From NCBI GenBank assembly GCA_029242325.1, contig JAQWUD010000010.1, positions 141,379 through 205,378 on the forward strand: a stretch of DNA of 64,000 nt, written 5' to 3'. Position numbers and translations under genes: made by a program. This document shows positions 17,013-26,237 of the stretch, piece by piece. The stretch's first letter is position 1, and every line of letters starts with the position of its first letter. Under the pieces are notes generated by a model, which was not told the DNA's origin, did not search any database, and saw only the letters and a program-made list of their open reading frames with translations. The DNA comes from Luminiphilus sp. (lineage in GTDB: Bacteria; Pseudomonadota; Gammaproteobacteria; Pseudomonadales; Halieaceae).

Positions 17013-17263
17013 GGTTGCCCTTTCAACGCTGCGTCGAATACCAGATCTTCGTGCTTCATGAACCCGTCGAAAATCCAAAAAAGAGCGAAGCGCTCTTCAT
17101 ATCCTGCGTCACTGACCATAACACCGCGCTCTCGATATAACGTTATCTCGTCAACGCCTTGGCCATCGACCTGATTTATCCTCAGTCGATCGGCGAGCAA
17201 AGATTTCACCTCACGCGCAAAACGCAACGAACGTCGTGTTCCTATGAGATCAGTCAATGGCAC
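17009..17263 (-). CDS. DUF4845-like ORF lacking its N-terminal membrane part
   Basis: An 84-residue frame sits between lepB and rnc, exactly where gammaproteobacteria carry a DUF4845 protein of about 120 residues. Its body (REVKSLLADRLRINQV, then ITLYRERG, then GYEERFALFW) matches the C-terminal half of that family. The N-terminal transmembrane segment and about 40 following residues are absent. The possible GTG (17263) or TTG (17257) start overlaps the lepB stop, and the upstream frame lies inside lepB with no family similarity. Its stop still overlaps the rnc start (TTGA), so translation may be kept for coupling. It could be a decayed gene or a genuine short form. Confidence 0.55.
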   Translation of the reverse strand: MPLTDLIGTRRSLRFAREVKSLLADRLRINQVDGQGVDEITLYRERGVMVSDAGYEERFALFWIFDGFMKHEDLVFDAALKGQP

Positions 17264-18092
17264 CAGACCGCGAGAAGGACGGCACGCTGAGAAAGTCCTC
17301 CCAATGCATCCAAATCGCCACCGCCTTGCCCACAATATCTTTTTCTGGCACCTGACCCCACACACGGCTGTCGCTGCTGTTATCGCGGTTGTCTCCCATC
17401 ATGAAATAATGGCCCGGCTTCACCACCACGGAAAAATTGCGGGCGCCACGACGGTTATCGATGCGCATAAGATACCCGTCCGATCCAGGAAGCGCTTCGC
17501 GGCCCATCTTGACGCTGTAGCGCCCGGACGGCAATTCCGCGAGCCATTCTTGCGGCACAGGCTCTCCATTTACATAAAGCTGCTTGCCACGATAGGCGAT
17601 CTTATCGCCCGGCTTACCAATGACGCGTTTTATGTAGTAGGTGTCGTTTTCATGAGGCGGGAAGAACACCATCACGTCTCCTCGCTCGGGCGAACCTGTT
17701 TCAAATATCTTGGTGCGCGTAACCGGGAGTCTCAGGCCGTAGGAAAACTTATCAACCAGAATGTAATCACCCACCTCGAGGGTTGGGACCATGGAAGAGG
17801 ACGGAATCTGAAAAGGCTCGTAGAGAAATGACCTCAGGATCAACACAACCGCCAGAACTGGAAAAAAAGAGCGCGCGTACTCGACAACCGTCGGTTCAGC
17901 CGTCTCTATTGCGCAGGCGTCAGAGAATGCTTGCGCGGCCTTTGAGCCTTCTTGCTCATGACCCAGATACTGCCGCGCCAACTCATCACGGCGCCTGCTT
18001 CGACCACTCGCAAGCAATAGGCTGTCCAGCAACCAGATAGTGCCGCTGCCGAGTACGATAATCACAAGCACGAGCGGGAAATCAATATTCAT
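17250..18092 (-). CDS. lepB: signal peptidase I
   Basis: 280 residues with two N-terminal membrane spans (about 4-28 and 76-92). The catalytic Ser100 lies in IPSSSMVPTL and the general-base Lys155 in YYIKRVIGKPGD. Box E, GDNRDNSSDSR, is also intact. It removes signal peptides from exported proteins on the outer face of the inner membrane. It follows lepA by 66 bases on the same strand, the usual order. Confidence 0.96.
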   Translation of the reverse strand: MNIDFPLVLVIIVLGSGTIWLLDSLLLASGRSRRRDELARQYLGHEQEGSKAAQAFSDACAIETAEPTVVEYARSFFPVLAVVLILRSFLYEPFQIPSSSMVPTLEVGDYILVDKFSYGLRLPVTRTKIFETGSPERGDVMVFFPPHENDTYYIKRVIGKPGDKIAYRGKQLYVNGEPVPQEWLAELPSGRYSVKMGREALPGSDGYLMRIDNRRGARNFSVVVKPGHYFMMGDNRDNSSDSRVWGQVPEKDIVGKAVAIWMHWEDFLSVPSFSRSGAID

Positions 18093-18158
18093 AACAACTC
18101 TCTAGCTACGGTCCAGTTAAAGCCGAAAACCGATCATAAAGCTCCGTCCGGATCCTGA

Positions 18159-19958
18159 TCAGCTATCAACCTGAAGTACAGCAAGGAATGCGGACTGCGG
18201 GATTTCCACATTGCCAACCTGCTTCATGCGTTTTTTGCCTGCTTTCTGCTTTTCGAGCAGCTTTTTCTTTCTGGTTACATCGCCTCCGTAACACTTGGCG
18301 GTGACATTCTTCCGAAGCGCCTTCACCGTCTGTCGTGCCACAATTTTCCCTCCTACAGCGGCCTGAATGGCTACATCGAACATCTGTCGGGGAATCAACT
18401 CCTTCATTTTTTCTGTCAGGGCGCGGCCGCGCGACTGCAAGTGGTCTCTGTGCACAATGATTGCCAAAGCGTCGACCTTGTCTCCGTTTATGAGAACGTC
18501 GAGGCGAGACAGGGGAGCAGCCTCAAACCTCTCAAAACCATAATCGAGCGAAGCATAACCCCGACTGACTGATTTCAGGCGGTCGAAAAAATCGAGAACC
18601 ACCTCTGCCATTGGAATGTCGTAGATAAGCTGCACCTGCTGCCCCAGAAACTGTAAATCGACTTGGGCGCCTCTCTTCTCCACACATAAAGTAATGGCAG
18701 CACCGAGATATTCCTGGGGCGTCAGAATCGTGCACCGGGCGATAGGCTCTCGCATGGACTCAATATCACCGACATCTGGGAGTTTGGAAGGATTGTCAAC
18801 GTAGACCACCTCTCCACTCTTTTTAACAATCTCGTAAATCACCGTTGGCGCGGTGGTGATCAAGTCGAGATCATATTCCCGCTCAAGCCGCTCCTGAATA
18901 ATTTCCATGTGCAGCATGCCCAAAAAGCCACAGCGAAAACCAAAACCCAGGGCATCAGAGGTCTCAGGCTCATAGAAGAGTGATGCGTCATTAAGCGTGA
19001 GCTTCCCCAGCGCATCTCTAAAGTCTTCGTAGTCATCAGAGTTCACGGTGAAGATCCCGGCGTAAACCTGGGGCTTGACGCGCTTAAAGCCAGGCAAGGC
19101 CGGCGTATCCTGATGAGAGGCCGAGATCAGCGTATCGCCGACCGGCGCTCCCGTGATGTCCTTGATGCCGGCAACGATAAAACCAACCCCTCCCGCCATC
19201 AAAACGCCCGTTTCCGTTCTCCGCGGCGTGAACACTCCGATCATGTCAGCCTGATGCTGCTTGCCGGTCGACGCGACGATGAACCGGTCACGCTTGCTGA
19301 GCTGCCCCTGCTTCACCCTGACCAGCGAAACAACACCGAGGTAGTTATCAAACCAAGAGTCGATGATCAATGCCTGGAGTGGCGCATCCCGGTCACCCTC
19401 GGGTGCTGGGATGCGCTGTATAAGCTGCTCCAGCAAATCCTCAATACCCATCCCGGTCTTCGCGCTGGTGGCCACTGCCTCCGTTGCGTCGATGCCAATA
19501 ATCTCCTCTATTTCCTGCTGCACTCGCTCTGGATCAGCTTGCGGCAGATCCATTTTATTGAGTACCGGCAGTACTTCGAGGCCTTGCTCGATGGCGGTGT
19601 AGCAATTTGCCACGGATTGAGCTTCTACGCCCTGACCCGCATCAACGACCAGCAGAGCGCCTTCGCACGCACTTAGCGAGCGGGACACTTCGTAAGAAAA
19701 ATCAACGTGCCCGGGCGTATCAATGAAGTTGAGTTGAAACGTTTCACCATTGCGAGCGGTATAGTCGAGCGTAACGCTTTGCGCCTTGATCGTAATACCT
19801 CGCTCTCGCTCGAGATCCATCGAATCCAGAACCTGAGCAGCCATTTCACGCTTAGACAAGCCGCCGCAGTGCTGAATGAAGCGATCCGCCAATGTCGACT
19901 TGCCGTGGTCGATATGAGCGATGATCGAAAAATTTCGTATATGACTGAGTTCAGCCAA
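18159..19958 (-). CDS. lepA: elongation factor 4 (LepA)
   Basis: 599 residues, full length. G1 AHIDHGKST, the G3 DTPGH and G4 NKMDLP motifs, and the LepA-specific C-terminal domain ending [15 protein letters not shown] are all present. It is a ribosome-bound GTPase that affects translation initiation and back-translocation. The start codon is TTG with GAGG ten bases before it. An intrinsic-terminator-like hairpin ends 17 bases upstream of the start (see the terminator and promoter entries). Confidence 0.96.
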   Translation of the reverse strand: MAELSHIRNFSIIAHIDHGKSTLADRFIQHCGGLSKREMAAQVLDSMDLERERGITIKAQSVTLDYTARNGETFQLNFIDTPGHVDFSYEVSRSLSACEGALLVVDAGQGVEAQSVANCYTAIEQGLEVLPVLNKMDLPQADPERVQQEIEEIIGIDATEAVATSAKTGMGIEDLLEQLIQRIPAPEGDRDAPLQALIIDSWFDNYLGVVSLVRVKQGQLSKRDRFIVASTGKQHQADMIGVFTPRRTETGVLMAGGVGFIVAGIKDITGAPVGDTLISASHQDTPALPGFKRVKPQVYAGIFTVNSDDYEDFRDALGKLTLNDASLFYEPETSDALGFGFRCGFLGMLHMEIIQERLEREYDLDLITTAPTVIYEIVKKSGEVVYVDNPSKLPDVGDIESMREPIARCTILTPQEYLGAAITLCVEKRGAQVDLQFLGQQVQLIYDIPMAEVVLDFFDRLKSVSRGYASLDYGFERFEAAPLSRLDVLINGDKVDALAIIVHRDHLQSRGRALTEKMKELIPRQMFDVAIQAAVGGKIVARQTVKALRKNVTAKCYGGDVTRKKKLLEKQKAGKKRMKQVGNVEIPQSAFLAVLQVDS

Positions 19959-19974
19959 CGCGCGATTACCTCGA

Positions 19975-20007
19975 TAAAAATACGGGGCAGCAGAAGCGCA
20001 GCCCCGT
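19975..20007 (-). terminator. terminator/attenuator hairpin between mucD and lepA
   Basis: ACGGGGC/GCCCCGT arms (19982-19988, 20001-20007) with a 12-base loop, followed on the minus strand by A and five T. It ends the rpoE-mucD transcript. It may also lie inside a lepA leader if the extended -10 just upstream is used. Confidence 0.72.
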
Positions 20008-20023
20008 GGAAATCAGGATGAAT

Positions 20024-20032
20024 ATTTTAGCA
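20024..20032 (-). promoter_or_regulatory. possible extended -10 promoter for lepA
   Basis: On the minus strand TGCTAAAAT matches an extended -10. No good -35 is seen. Transcription would begin about base 20017, ten bases before the hairpin, making that hairpin part of the lepA leader. Confidence 0.4.
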
Positions 20033-20096
20033 TGTCATGCGCCAGATTAACCGGCGCAAGGACCGTGAATGTAATGACGGTAGAAATTGAGGCGAA

Positions 20097-21494
20097 TTAA
20101 TCATCCGACCGGGGCACGCGGATGCCAATAAACAATGGACTACCCCGCCGTATAAGCCTCGCAGGAACAGAGCTACCCGGCGTTAAGTCTGCCGTTATCT
20201 CCCGCAAATCCTGCATTCGTGAAACAGGCGCACTCCCCAGACGGGTAAGGATGTCACCCTCCCGCACTCCAGACTCGGCGGCCGGGGACTTCGGTTCGAC
20301 CTCTGCGACCAACACACCGCCTGTCAAACCCAATTCGCCGAGTACCGCTGGATCCGCAGCCGCAATCCTCATACCCAAAAGAACAGTAGCGCCGTCAGAG
20401 GACATACCTGTATCCATTCGCGCTACTTGATCGGCAGCCAACCCACCAATCTCTACTTTCAGAGATTGCTCGGTGCCGTCGCGAATGATGAGGGCCATGC
20501 AGACCTTTCCCGGAGCAATCAGCCCCACGACATGGGGCAGATCTGCAGAGGTTTCGATATCCTCACCATCAAACTGCACAATCACATCTCCTGACAGCAG
20601 CCCGGCTCTCTCCGCTGGGGACTCCTCACCTACCTGAGCAATCAGCGCGCCTCGCGGTCGATCCAGACCGAAAGAGTCCGCCAGATTGCGATCGACGTCC
20701 TGAATACTTACTCCAAGCCACCCACGCTCAACCATGCCATTGGCCTGAATTTGCCCGACCACGTTATTGACTACCGATGCCGGGATAGCAAAAGACAGTC
20801 CGATAGAGCCTCCAGAACGAGTGAATATTTGTGAATTGACGCCGATGACCTCACCGTCGAGATTGAAAAGAGGCCCCCCAGAATTTCCCGGGTTAATCGC
20901 TACGTCGGTTTGGATAAAGGGCACATAGTTATCGCCCGATTCGGTGGGCAAGCTTCTACCTAAAGCACTGACGATCCCTGCGGTCACGGAGAAATCGAGG
21001 CTAAACGGTGAGCCTATAGCCAACACCCACTGCCCTACTTTGACATCAGCATCATCAGCGAGAGAGAGCGCAGTCAGGCCGTTGGCCTCGATTTTTAAGA
21101 CAGCCAGATCAGATCGGGGATCTGTACCGATGATCTCCGCGTCGTACTCTCTGCGATCCGACAGTCTGACCACGACCTTTCTCGCGTTATCGACGACGTG
21201 ATTATTCGTGACGACATAACCATCCTGTGACACGACAAAACCAGATCCCATTCCTGCTCGTTCTCTAGGCACGGGCGGCCCACCACGAAACTCAAAAAAG
21301 CGCTTCAGGTACTCTGGAAGTTCTTCCATTTGGTCTTGATACTGTGACTGATCCGTCTGGTACTCCACCAGAATCTTTACCACCGCGGGGGAAGATGCAT
21401 CGACTATTTCCGTAAAATCGGGCAAATCTGCGCTGGCACTCCGCACCACCGACAGCGCTGCGAAAAGTGTGAATAAAAAGGCGCGAACCGTCAT
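20097..21494 (-). CDS. mucD: DegP/MucD-like periplasmic serine protease
   Basis: 465 residues from the ATG at 21494, which begins a signal peptide (about 1-22, SASA-D). Catalytic triad: His99 (TNNHVV), Asp129 (RSDLAVLK) and Ser205 (GNSGGPLF). Two PDZ domains follow (about 265-350 and 380-460). MucD is a periplasmic quality-control protease/chaperone that limits activation of the envelope stress sigma factor. It closes the rpoE-mucA-mucB-rseC-mucD operon and is followed by a terminator hairpin. Confidence 0.93.
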   Translation of the reverse strand: MTVRAFLFTLFAALSVVRSASADLPDFTEIVDASSPAVVKILVEYQTDQSQYQDQMEELPEYLKRFFEFRGGPPVPRERAGMGSGFVVSQDGYVVTNNHVVDNARKVVVRLSDRREYDAEIIGTDPRSDLAVLKIEANGLTALSLADDADVKVGQWVLAIGSPFSLDFSVTAGIVSALGRSLPTESGDNYVPFIQTDVAINPGNSGGPLFNLDGEVIGVNSQIFTRSGGSIGLSFAIPASVVNNVVGQIQANGMVERGWLGVSIQDVDRNLADSFGLDRPRGALIAQVGEESPAERAGLLSGDVIVQFDGEDIETSADLPHVVGLIAPGKVCMALIIRDGTEQSLKVEIGGLAADQVARMDTGMSSDGATVLLGMRIAAADPAVLGELGLTGGVLVAEVEPKSPAAESGVREGDILTRLGSAPVSRMQDLREITADLTPGSSVPARLIRRGSPLFIGIRVPRSDD

Positions 21495-21528
21495 GTCCGA
21501 ACTCCCGTGGTCACAATAAAAGAATCGA

Positions 21529-22020
21529 TTAGGTTGCAGCGAGCGTCCCGGCTTGTTGCCCAGTGGCAGCGCCTGCCTTTCCTGCAAGGCGGGGCTCCGA
21601 AAACCCAGGAAGCGCGCCGCCGCTGCGTTGCCCTATCAGCCGAAGGATAGCAAATGACGACACCAACCCCACAGCAAATGCGACTGCGGCGTATAAATCA
21701 CCGAAACCCGATAGCGCAAGGGAAGCGCCGGTTGCCACCACCAACGGGACGCCATAGAGGAAGAAAGTGCCGCTGAGCAGCGCCGTTTCGGGCATCCGTA
21801 TCCACACCTGATCGCCTATCTCACATTCGGAGGCAGCAAGCAGGTCTCCCGACAGCGCTTTGACGCGTCCCTTATCATTCTGCAGCAGCGCCGACAGCGC
21901 GCCGTGACCGCAACCAGCTCGCGCGGCGCAGCGACCGCAAGCGGAACTCCTGTCTGCCTCAACCCACACCGCATCAGGTTCCACGGCAATCACCCTACCC
22001 ATCTCGACGAGCCAGCCCAT
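21529..22020 (-). CDS. RseC/MucC family SoxR-reducing/sigma-E modulating membrane protein
   Basis: 163 residues. The N-terminal part carries a four-Cys cluster (CGRCAARAGC plus nearby His) and the DQVWIRMPE strand of the RseC family. Two membrane spans follow (about 78-98 and 104-126). In other bacteria RseC modulates RpoE signalling and, as RsxC-associated RseC, takes part in SoxR reduction. Its ATG shares a base with the mucB stop. It corresponds in position to mucC of Pseudomonas. Confidence 0.87.
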   Translation of the reverse strand: MGWLVEMGRVIAVEPDAVWVEADRSSACGRCAARAGCGHGALSALLQNDKGRVKALSGDLLAASECEIGDQVWIRMPETALLSGTFFLYGVPLVVATGASLALSGFGDLYAAVAFAVGLVSSFAILRLIGQRSGGALPGFSEPRLAGKAGAATGQQAGTLAAT

Positions 22021-22901
22021 CAGGAGCCGCTCGCTGAGGGACGCACAGCATCCGCTAGTAACCTCGCCGTCACCAGAGGCACCTCCCCCAGAACACTGAT
22101 AAGAATCGCCCCCGACGAAGTCTGAACACCCCGGGTATAGGTCAGCGTTGCGCCATTGGTAACAACACCCTCCCCAACAGGAACCGCCCCAGACAATGGC
22201 TCGATAAAGACGGAGGCCGTCGCCAGACCATCAGTCACCACGAAGCTGCCCTGAGATGCATCCTCAGACACGAGAAAATAACCGGGCAAAACCACTTTTT
22301 GCGCGTCTAAGCGTAGGCTTTGTATTGATTTGACAGACTGCGGAGCTGCTGACCGCGCTGTCTCGTTGAACTCCACCGCTATCGTTGCAAATTCGTATCG
22401 CTCCAGCGCTCTACCATCAGACCCAATGGTCAGCATGGCCAGCGTCAAACCGGTGAGGTCATCGACTTCGGCGACATGTCCGAGGCGGAGTGTATCCCTT
22501 GGTTTGAGAGACAGGCGCTGGGTCGATCGCCCAGCAATTACCCTGCCAGGCTCAACCGAGATGATGTAGGCCTGAATGAGAGCACAAAGCCGGCCCGCAG
22601 AGTCAACAGGAGCCGGCCAATCCTCCGCTCGGGGATCTACTGCTCCGTTCATCCGCTTCAATACGCCGGTATCGGAGCCTGCTGGCCATTTGATTGTCAG
22701 AAATTGACGCTGCCCCGCACGCTCAAACAAAACCGATGCTGAATAAGACACACCACTGTGCGCATCTAACATGCGGGCTAGAAGCCGATGTGGTTCATCT
22801 GTTGTCCCACAGGGATCCAGTGCAGTCTGGGCAGTGGCCCAGGGGGGCATCAAGATGGTGCCGCTGAAAGCCGCCCAGAGAAACGCCCGATAGAGAATCA
22901 T
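22020..22901 (-). CDS. mucB: sigma-E regulatory protein MucB/RseB
   Basis: 293 residues with a signal peptide (about 1-24). The N-terminal LolA-like domain begins LLARMLDAHSGVSYSASVLFERAGQ in pattern (about 40-64), and a smaller C-terminal domain follows. MucB binds the periplasmic part of anti-sigma factor MucA and shields it from proteolysis until lipid/LPS signals release it. It overlaps mucA by four bases. Confidence 0.9.
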   Translation of the reverse strand: MILYRAFLWAAFSGTILMPPWATAQTALDPCGTTDEPHRLLARMLDAHSGVSYSASVLFERAGQRQFLTIKWPAGSDTGVLKRMNGAVDPRAEDWPAPVDSAGRLCALIQAYIISVEPGRVIAGRSTQRLSLKPRDTLRLGHVAEVDDLTGLTLAMLTIGSDGRALERYEFATIAVEFNETARSAAPQSVKSIQSLRLDAQKVVLPGYFLVSEDASQGSFVVTDGLATASVFIEPLSGAVPVGEGVVTNGATLTYTRGVQTSSGAILISVLGEVPLVTARLLADAVRPSASGS

Positions 22902-23515
22902 TCGTCAGGGAGCGACTCGTCCGCCAACTCAGCGGCTCGCGCATGGGTAATGTAGGGCGCCGGATGAATCGGCGCAGACGCTGCAGAGTGGCGCTCACTA
23001 AGCTTGCGATAACGATCGCTGGCAAGCCGCTCGTAGAGTGCTGCCGTTTCAACTGATCGACGGTTGTTCAAATCAGACTGCTGGACCTGTAACGGGACTG
23101 ACTGGGTATCAAGACTGGCTTGTATTGGCTGCGCCCCACCAACAGGCACAACGACCCCTCCGAGTTCGCTGACGGCAAAGGGCGTGACTACACTGTCCTC
23201 AGGAACGAGTAATTGCTGCCCGCCCATCACAACCGCTAGCGTCACTGACGCCGCCACCGCAACGCTCCAGATAGGGCCGCGGCCGACGGAAGACCCATCA
23301 GACAGTGCCTCAGCAACGCCTGCAGAAACATCGATTCCAGTATTAGCGAGCCGCCTCTCCTGCAGAACCTCTCGGACCATGTGCTGTCGCCGCCAACGGG
23401 CCCTGAGCTCGGTGTCAGAACCAACTGAAACCAGCAGGCGCCGCAGCTCCAAATCCTGCACCTCTCCGTCCATCAGGGCCGATAGCGCCTCCAGATCCTT
23501 GTCGTTTGTGTTCAT
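22898..23515 (-). CDS. mucA: anti-sigma-E factor MucA/RseA
   Basis: 205 residues. The N-terminal cytoplasmic anti-sigma domain opens with LEALSALMDGEVQDLELRRLL-like sequence (about 8-28) and carries the RWRRQHMVREVL helix. One membrane span follows (about 82-100), then a periplasmic tail. It holds RpoE inactive at the membrane until cut by site-1 and site-2 proteases. It overlaps rpoE and mucB by four bases each, so all are translationally coupled. Confidence 0.9.
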   Translation of the reverse strand: MNTNDKDLEALSALMDGEVQDLELRRLLVSVGSDTELRARWRRQHMVREVLQERRLANTGIDVSAGVAEALSDGSSVGRGPIWSVAVAASVTLAVVMGGQQLLVPEDSVVTPFAVSELGGVVVPVGGAQPIQASLDTQSVPLQVQQSDLNNRRSVETAALYERLASDRYRKLSERHSAASAPIHPAPYITHARAAELADESLPDE

Positions 23516-24102
23516 CTGATCCCTGAACTCCCTTCTAGCTGCTCTCTTACCCGCTCATCGACCGCATCCCGAGCGCGAAAAATTCGTGATCTGACTGTTC
23601 CCACCGGACAACCCAGTACCGAAGCAATGTCGTCGTAACTCAAACCTTCAAACTCCCTCAAGGTGAGTGCGGCTCGAAGCTCCTCGGGTAGCGCTGCCAG
23701 CGCAGATTCCACCACTTTATATAACTCCTCCCCCATCGCTAACGCCTCAGGCGTGCCGGCGTCGGCAATTAGGTCACTCTGCTCAAAGGACTCGACATCC
23801 TCGATCACTACATCTGCACTGGGGCGTCGTCCCTTAGCGGCCAGATGGTTTTTTGCCGCGTTTGCCGCAATGCGATATAGCCATGTATAAAAAGCGCTGT
23901 CCCCGCGGAACTTGGGTAAGGCTCGGTAAGCCTTAATGAAAGCTTCCTGCGTCACGTCTTCGGCCTCGCCGGGGTCTGCTACGTAGCGACTCACCAACGT
24001 CCCGATACGCCCCTGATACTTCAGGACAAGCAAATCGAAAGCCCGCAGCTCCCCGCGTTGCGCTCTCTGAACCAGCTGTTGGTCTGTGTCAGAGCCTGTC
24101 AC
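23512..24102 (-). CDS. rpoE: RNA polymerase sigma-E factor (AlgU/RpoE)
   Basis: 196 residues from a GTG at 24102; the open frame continues upstream but only this start gives the canonical [19 protein letters not shown] opening. Region 2 contains [19 protein letters not shown], and region 4 contains [19 protein letters not shown] and [11 protein letters not shown]. It is the extracytoplasmic-function sigma factor for envelope stress. A well-matched sigma-E promoter sits upstream, so it is probably autoregulated. It diverges from nadB, as in Pseudomonas and E. coli. Confidence 0.95.
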   Translation of the reverse strand: MTGSDTDQQLVQRAQRGELRAFDLLVLKYQGRIGTLVSRYVADPGEAEDVTQEAFIKAYRALPKFRGDSAFYTWLYRIAANAAKNHLAAKGRRPSADVVIEDVESFEQSDLIADAGTPEALAMGEELYKVVESALAALPEELRAALTLREFEGLSYDDIASVLGCPVGTVRSRIFRARDAVDERVREQLEGSSGIR

Positions 24103-24165
24103 AACCGCGTCTTTACCCTGCTCAGCATATCCGGGTGCCCGCTTCGTCGGACAACCATCGCCTAT

Positions 24166-24193
24166 TATGATCGCGGCGAAGGCAAAAAGTTCC
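24166..24193 (-). promoter_or_regulatory. sigma-E-type promoter upstream of rpoE
   Basis: On the minus strand GGAACTT (24193-24187) and TCATA (24170-24166) are separated by 16 bases. This agrees with the known GGAACTT-N16-TCxxA pattern of RpoE/AlgU promoters. It lies 64 bases before the chosen rpoE start. Confidence 0.75.
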
Positions 24194-24255
24194 CGATAGA
24201 TTACAATTCTATCCTCACTATACCGCACAGACCCCCACCCAGCGGCCAAATAAAC

Positions 24256-25893
24256 ATGTCCACTATTCACCGTTACGACGTACTGATCATTGGTAGCGGC
24301 GCAGCCGGGCTCAGTCTGGCGCTGCAGTTACCCAGCGCCATGAAAGTGGGCGTGGTCTCCAAAAGCCAACTGGCCGCGGGTTCTACGTTCTGGGCACAAG
24401 GCGGTATGGCGGCCGTTTTGCACGACAGAGATTCGGTTGAAGCACATGTGGCCGATACCCTCAGTGCGGGCGCCGGCCTTTGTCACGAACCGGCAGTCAA
24501 CTTTACCGTCAAACGAAGTCGTCAGGTCGTCGACTGGCTAGTGTCACAAGGCGTCAATTTTGATCTTCGCGAGGACCGAGCGGACGCAGAATTTCGAGAG
24601 TTTCACCTCACCACCGAGGGCGGGCACAGCCATCGTCGGGTCATTCATGCCGCCGATCAGACAGGCCGCGCCATTTCTGAGGGCCTGGCAACTCGCATAG
24701 CAGAGGCTAACAATATCTCGCTGCTGATCGATCAATGTCTGGTAGATTTGATCAAATCAGGGAGCCGGGTGGCCGGCGCTCACTTACTCAGCGCTGACGG
24801 CAGTTCAGTTGAGACGCTTCATGCGGACGCAGTGGTATTGGCTACCGGGGGCGCCAGCAAAGCCTATCGCTATACCACCAATCCGGATGGTGCCAGCGGC
24901 GACGGTATCGCAGCAGCGTGGCGCGCGGGATGCAGGGTGGCAAATCTGGAGTTCAACCAGTTCCATCCGACTTGTCTTTTTCATCCCGATAGTCGCTCTT
25001 TTCTGATCACCGAGGCACTGAGAGGTGAAGGCGCAACGCTGCATCTGTCTAACGGCGAGCGGTTTATGCCTGGGTTTGACCAGCGAGGAGAGCTGGCGCC
25101 GCGAGACATTGTTGCGCGCGCCATCGATCATGAGATGAAACGGCTCGGTGCCGAATGCGTGTATCTCGACATCAGTCATCGACCCGCCGACTTTGTCATG
25201 CGTCACTTTCCACAAACCTATGAGCGGTGCTTGGAACTGGGTATCAACATCACACAACACCGGATTCCAGTAGTGCCTGCCGCGCACTACACCTGCGGCG
25301 GCGTCCTGGTGGATCAGTTCGGTGCAACGGATGTACCAGGTCTATACGTGGTGGGTGAATCGGCTTGTACCGGACTGCATGGGGCGAACCGAATGGCAAG
25401 TAACTCACTCCTCGAGTGCTTCGTCTATGCGCAGTCAGCAGCAGGCCACATCGCCGAGTCGCTGGTGGCGCGCCAAACCGCACTCTCGCCTTGGGATGAT
25501 AGCCGCGTGAGAAACTCAGACGAGGAAGTCGTTATCCAGCATAATTGGCAGGAGCTCAGGAGACTCATGTGGGACTACGTGGGTATCGTCCGGACGTCTC
25601 GCAGGCTCGAGCAGGCCGCAAGGAGAATTTCGCTTTTGGAGAGTGAAGTCGCCGGCTACTACGCACGCTTTCAGATCACACGACCACTGCTCGAACTCAG
25701 AAACCTGGCACGCGTGGCGAGCTTGATGGTCGAATGTGCCGCGGGTAGAACGGAGAGCCGCGGCCTCCATTTCAATTCAGATCACCCGCAGCAATCGTCG
25801 CAAGCACGTGACTCGGTGCTCATACCGCCCAACTTCAACTCGGAAACCGCTTTACCGGGGACAACGGACCAGCTTCCACCCTACCAAAGCTGA
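24256..25893 (+). CDS. nadB: L-aspartate oxidase
   Basis: 545 residues from the ATG at 24256; the frame is open further upstream, but that part overlaps rpoE. The FAD-binding [11 protein letters not shown] motif, the [12 protein letters not shown] flavin contact, HRRVIHAAD, and the catalytic-region GEGATLHL and HYTCGGV motifs are all present. It oxidises L-aspartate to iminoaspartate in NAD biosynthesis. A divergent position to rpoE is conserved across gammaproteobacteria. Confidence 0.95.
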   Translation: MSTIHRYDVLIIGSGAAGLSLALQLPSAMKVGVVSKSQLAAGSTFWAQGGMAAVLHDRDSVEAHVADTLSAGAGLCHEPAVNFTVKRSRQVVDWLVSQGVNFDLREDRADAEFREFHLTTEGGHSHRRVIHAADQTGRAISEGLATRIAEANNISLLIDQCLVDLIKSGSRVAGAHLLSADGSSVETLHADAVVLATGGASKAYRYTTNPDGASGDGIAAAWRAGCRVANLEFNQFHPTCLFHPDSRSFLITEALRGEGATLHLSNGERFMPGFDQRGELAPRDIVARAIDHEMKRLGAECVYLDISHRPADFVMRHFPQTYERCLELGINITQHRIPVVPAAHYTCGGVLVDQFGATDVPGLYVVGESACTGLHGANRMASNSLLECFVYAQSAAGHIAESLVARQTALSPWDDSRVRNSDEEVVIQHNWQELRRLMWDYVGIVRTSRRLEQAARRISLLESEVAGYYARFQITRPLLELRNLARVASLMVECAAGRTESRGLHFNSDHPQQSSQARDSVLIPPNFNSETALPGTTDQLPPYQS

Positions 25894-25914
25894 CTGCCAA
25901 ACATGCCCTCCGTC

Positions 25915-26172
25915 CTATCCGTCAAGTTGGTGGTAGGCGCGGATCTCGGCGATAACAGGCAGGAAATCGGGCATTGCCACCTCTGAACGTCCCATGATCC
26001 ACTCCAACAGGTCCTGATCGTCCTGATACAGCATGTCGCGATAGAGCTGCCTGAGAGCGGGCTCCAGACTCACAAACTCGTGCTCCACAAATGGCGACAG
26101 CAGAAGATCCAACTCCAACAAGCCCCGTCGACTGGCCCAACGCGCTCGATTCCATTCTTCTCGCTGATCCAT
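25915..26172 (-). CDS. sdhE: FAD assembly factor SdhE
   Basis: 85 residues with the family's RWASRRGLLELDLLL stretch, which holds the RGxxE motif needed for flavinylation, and the DDQDLLEWIMGR segment. It helps attach FAD covalently to succinate dehydrogenase and fumarate reductase. It is convergent with nadB and divergent from ygfZ, the same triplet order seen in Pseudomonas. Confidence 0.93.
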   Translation of the reverse strand: MDQREEWNRARWASRRGLLELDLLLSPFVEHEFVSLEPALRQLYRDMLYQDDQDLLEWIMGRSEVAMPDFLPVIAEIRAYHQLDG

Positions 26173-26237
26173 GCCGACCGTCTAATCCGCAACCTGAATC
26201 TAGTAGTATAGGCGTTCTTTCTTAGAGCGTAAGCACC

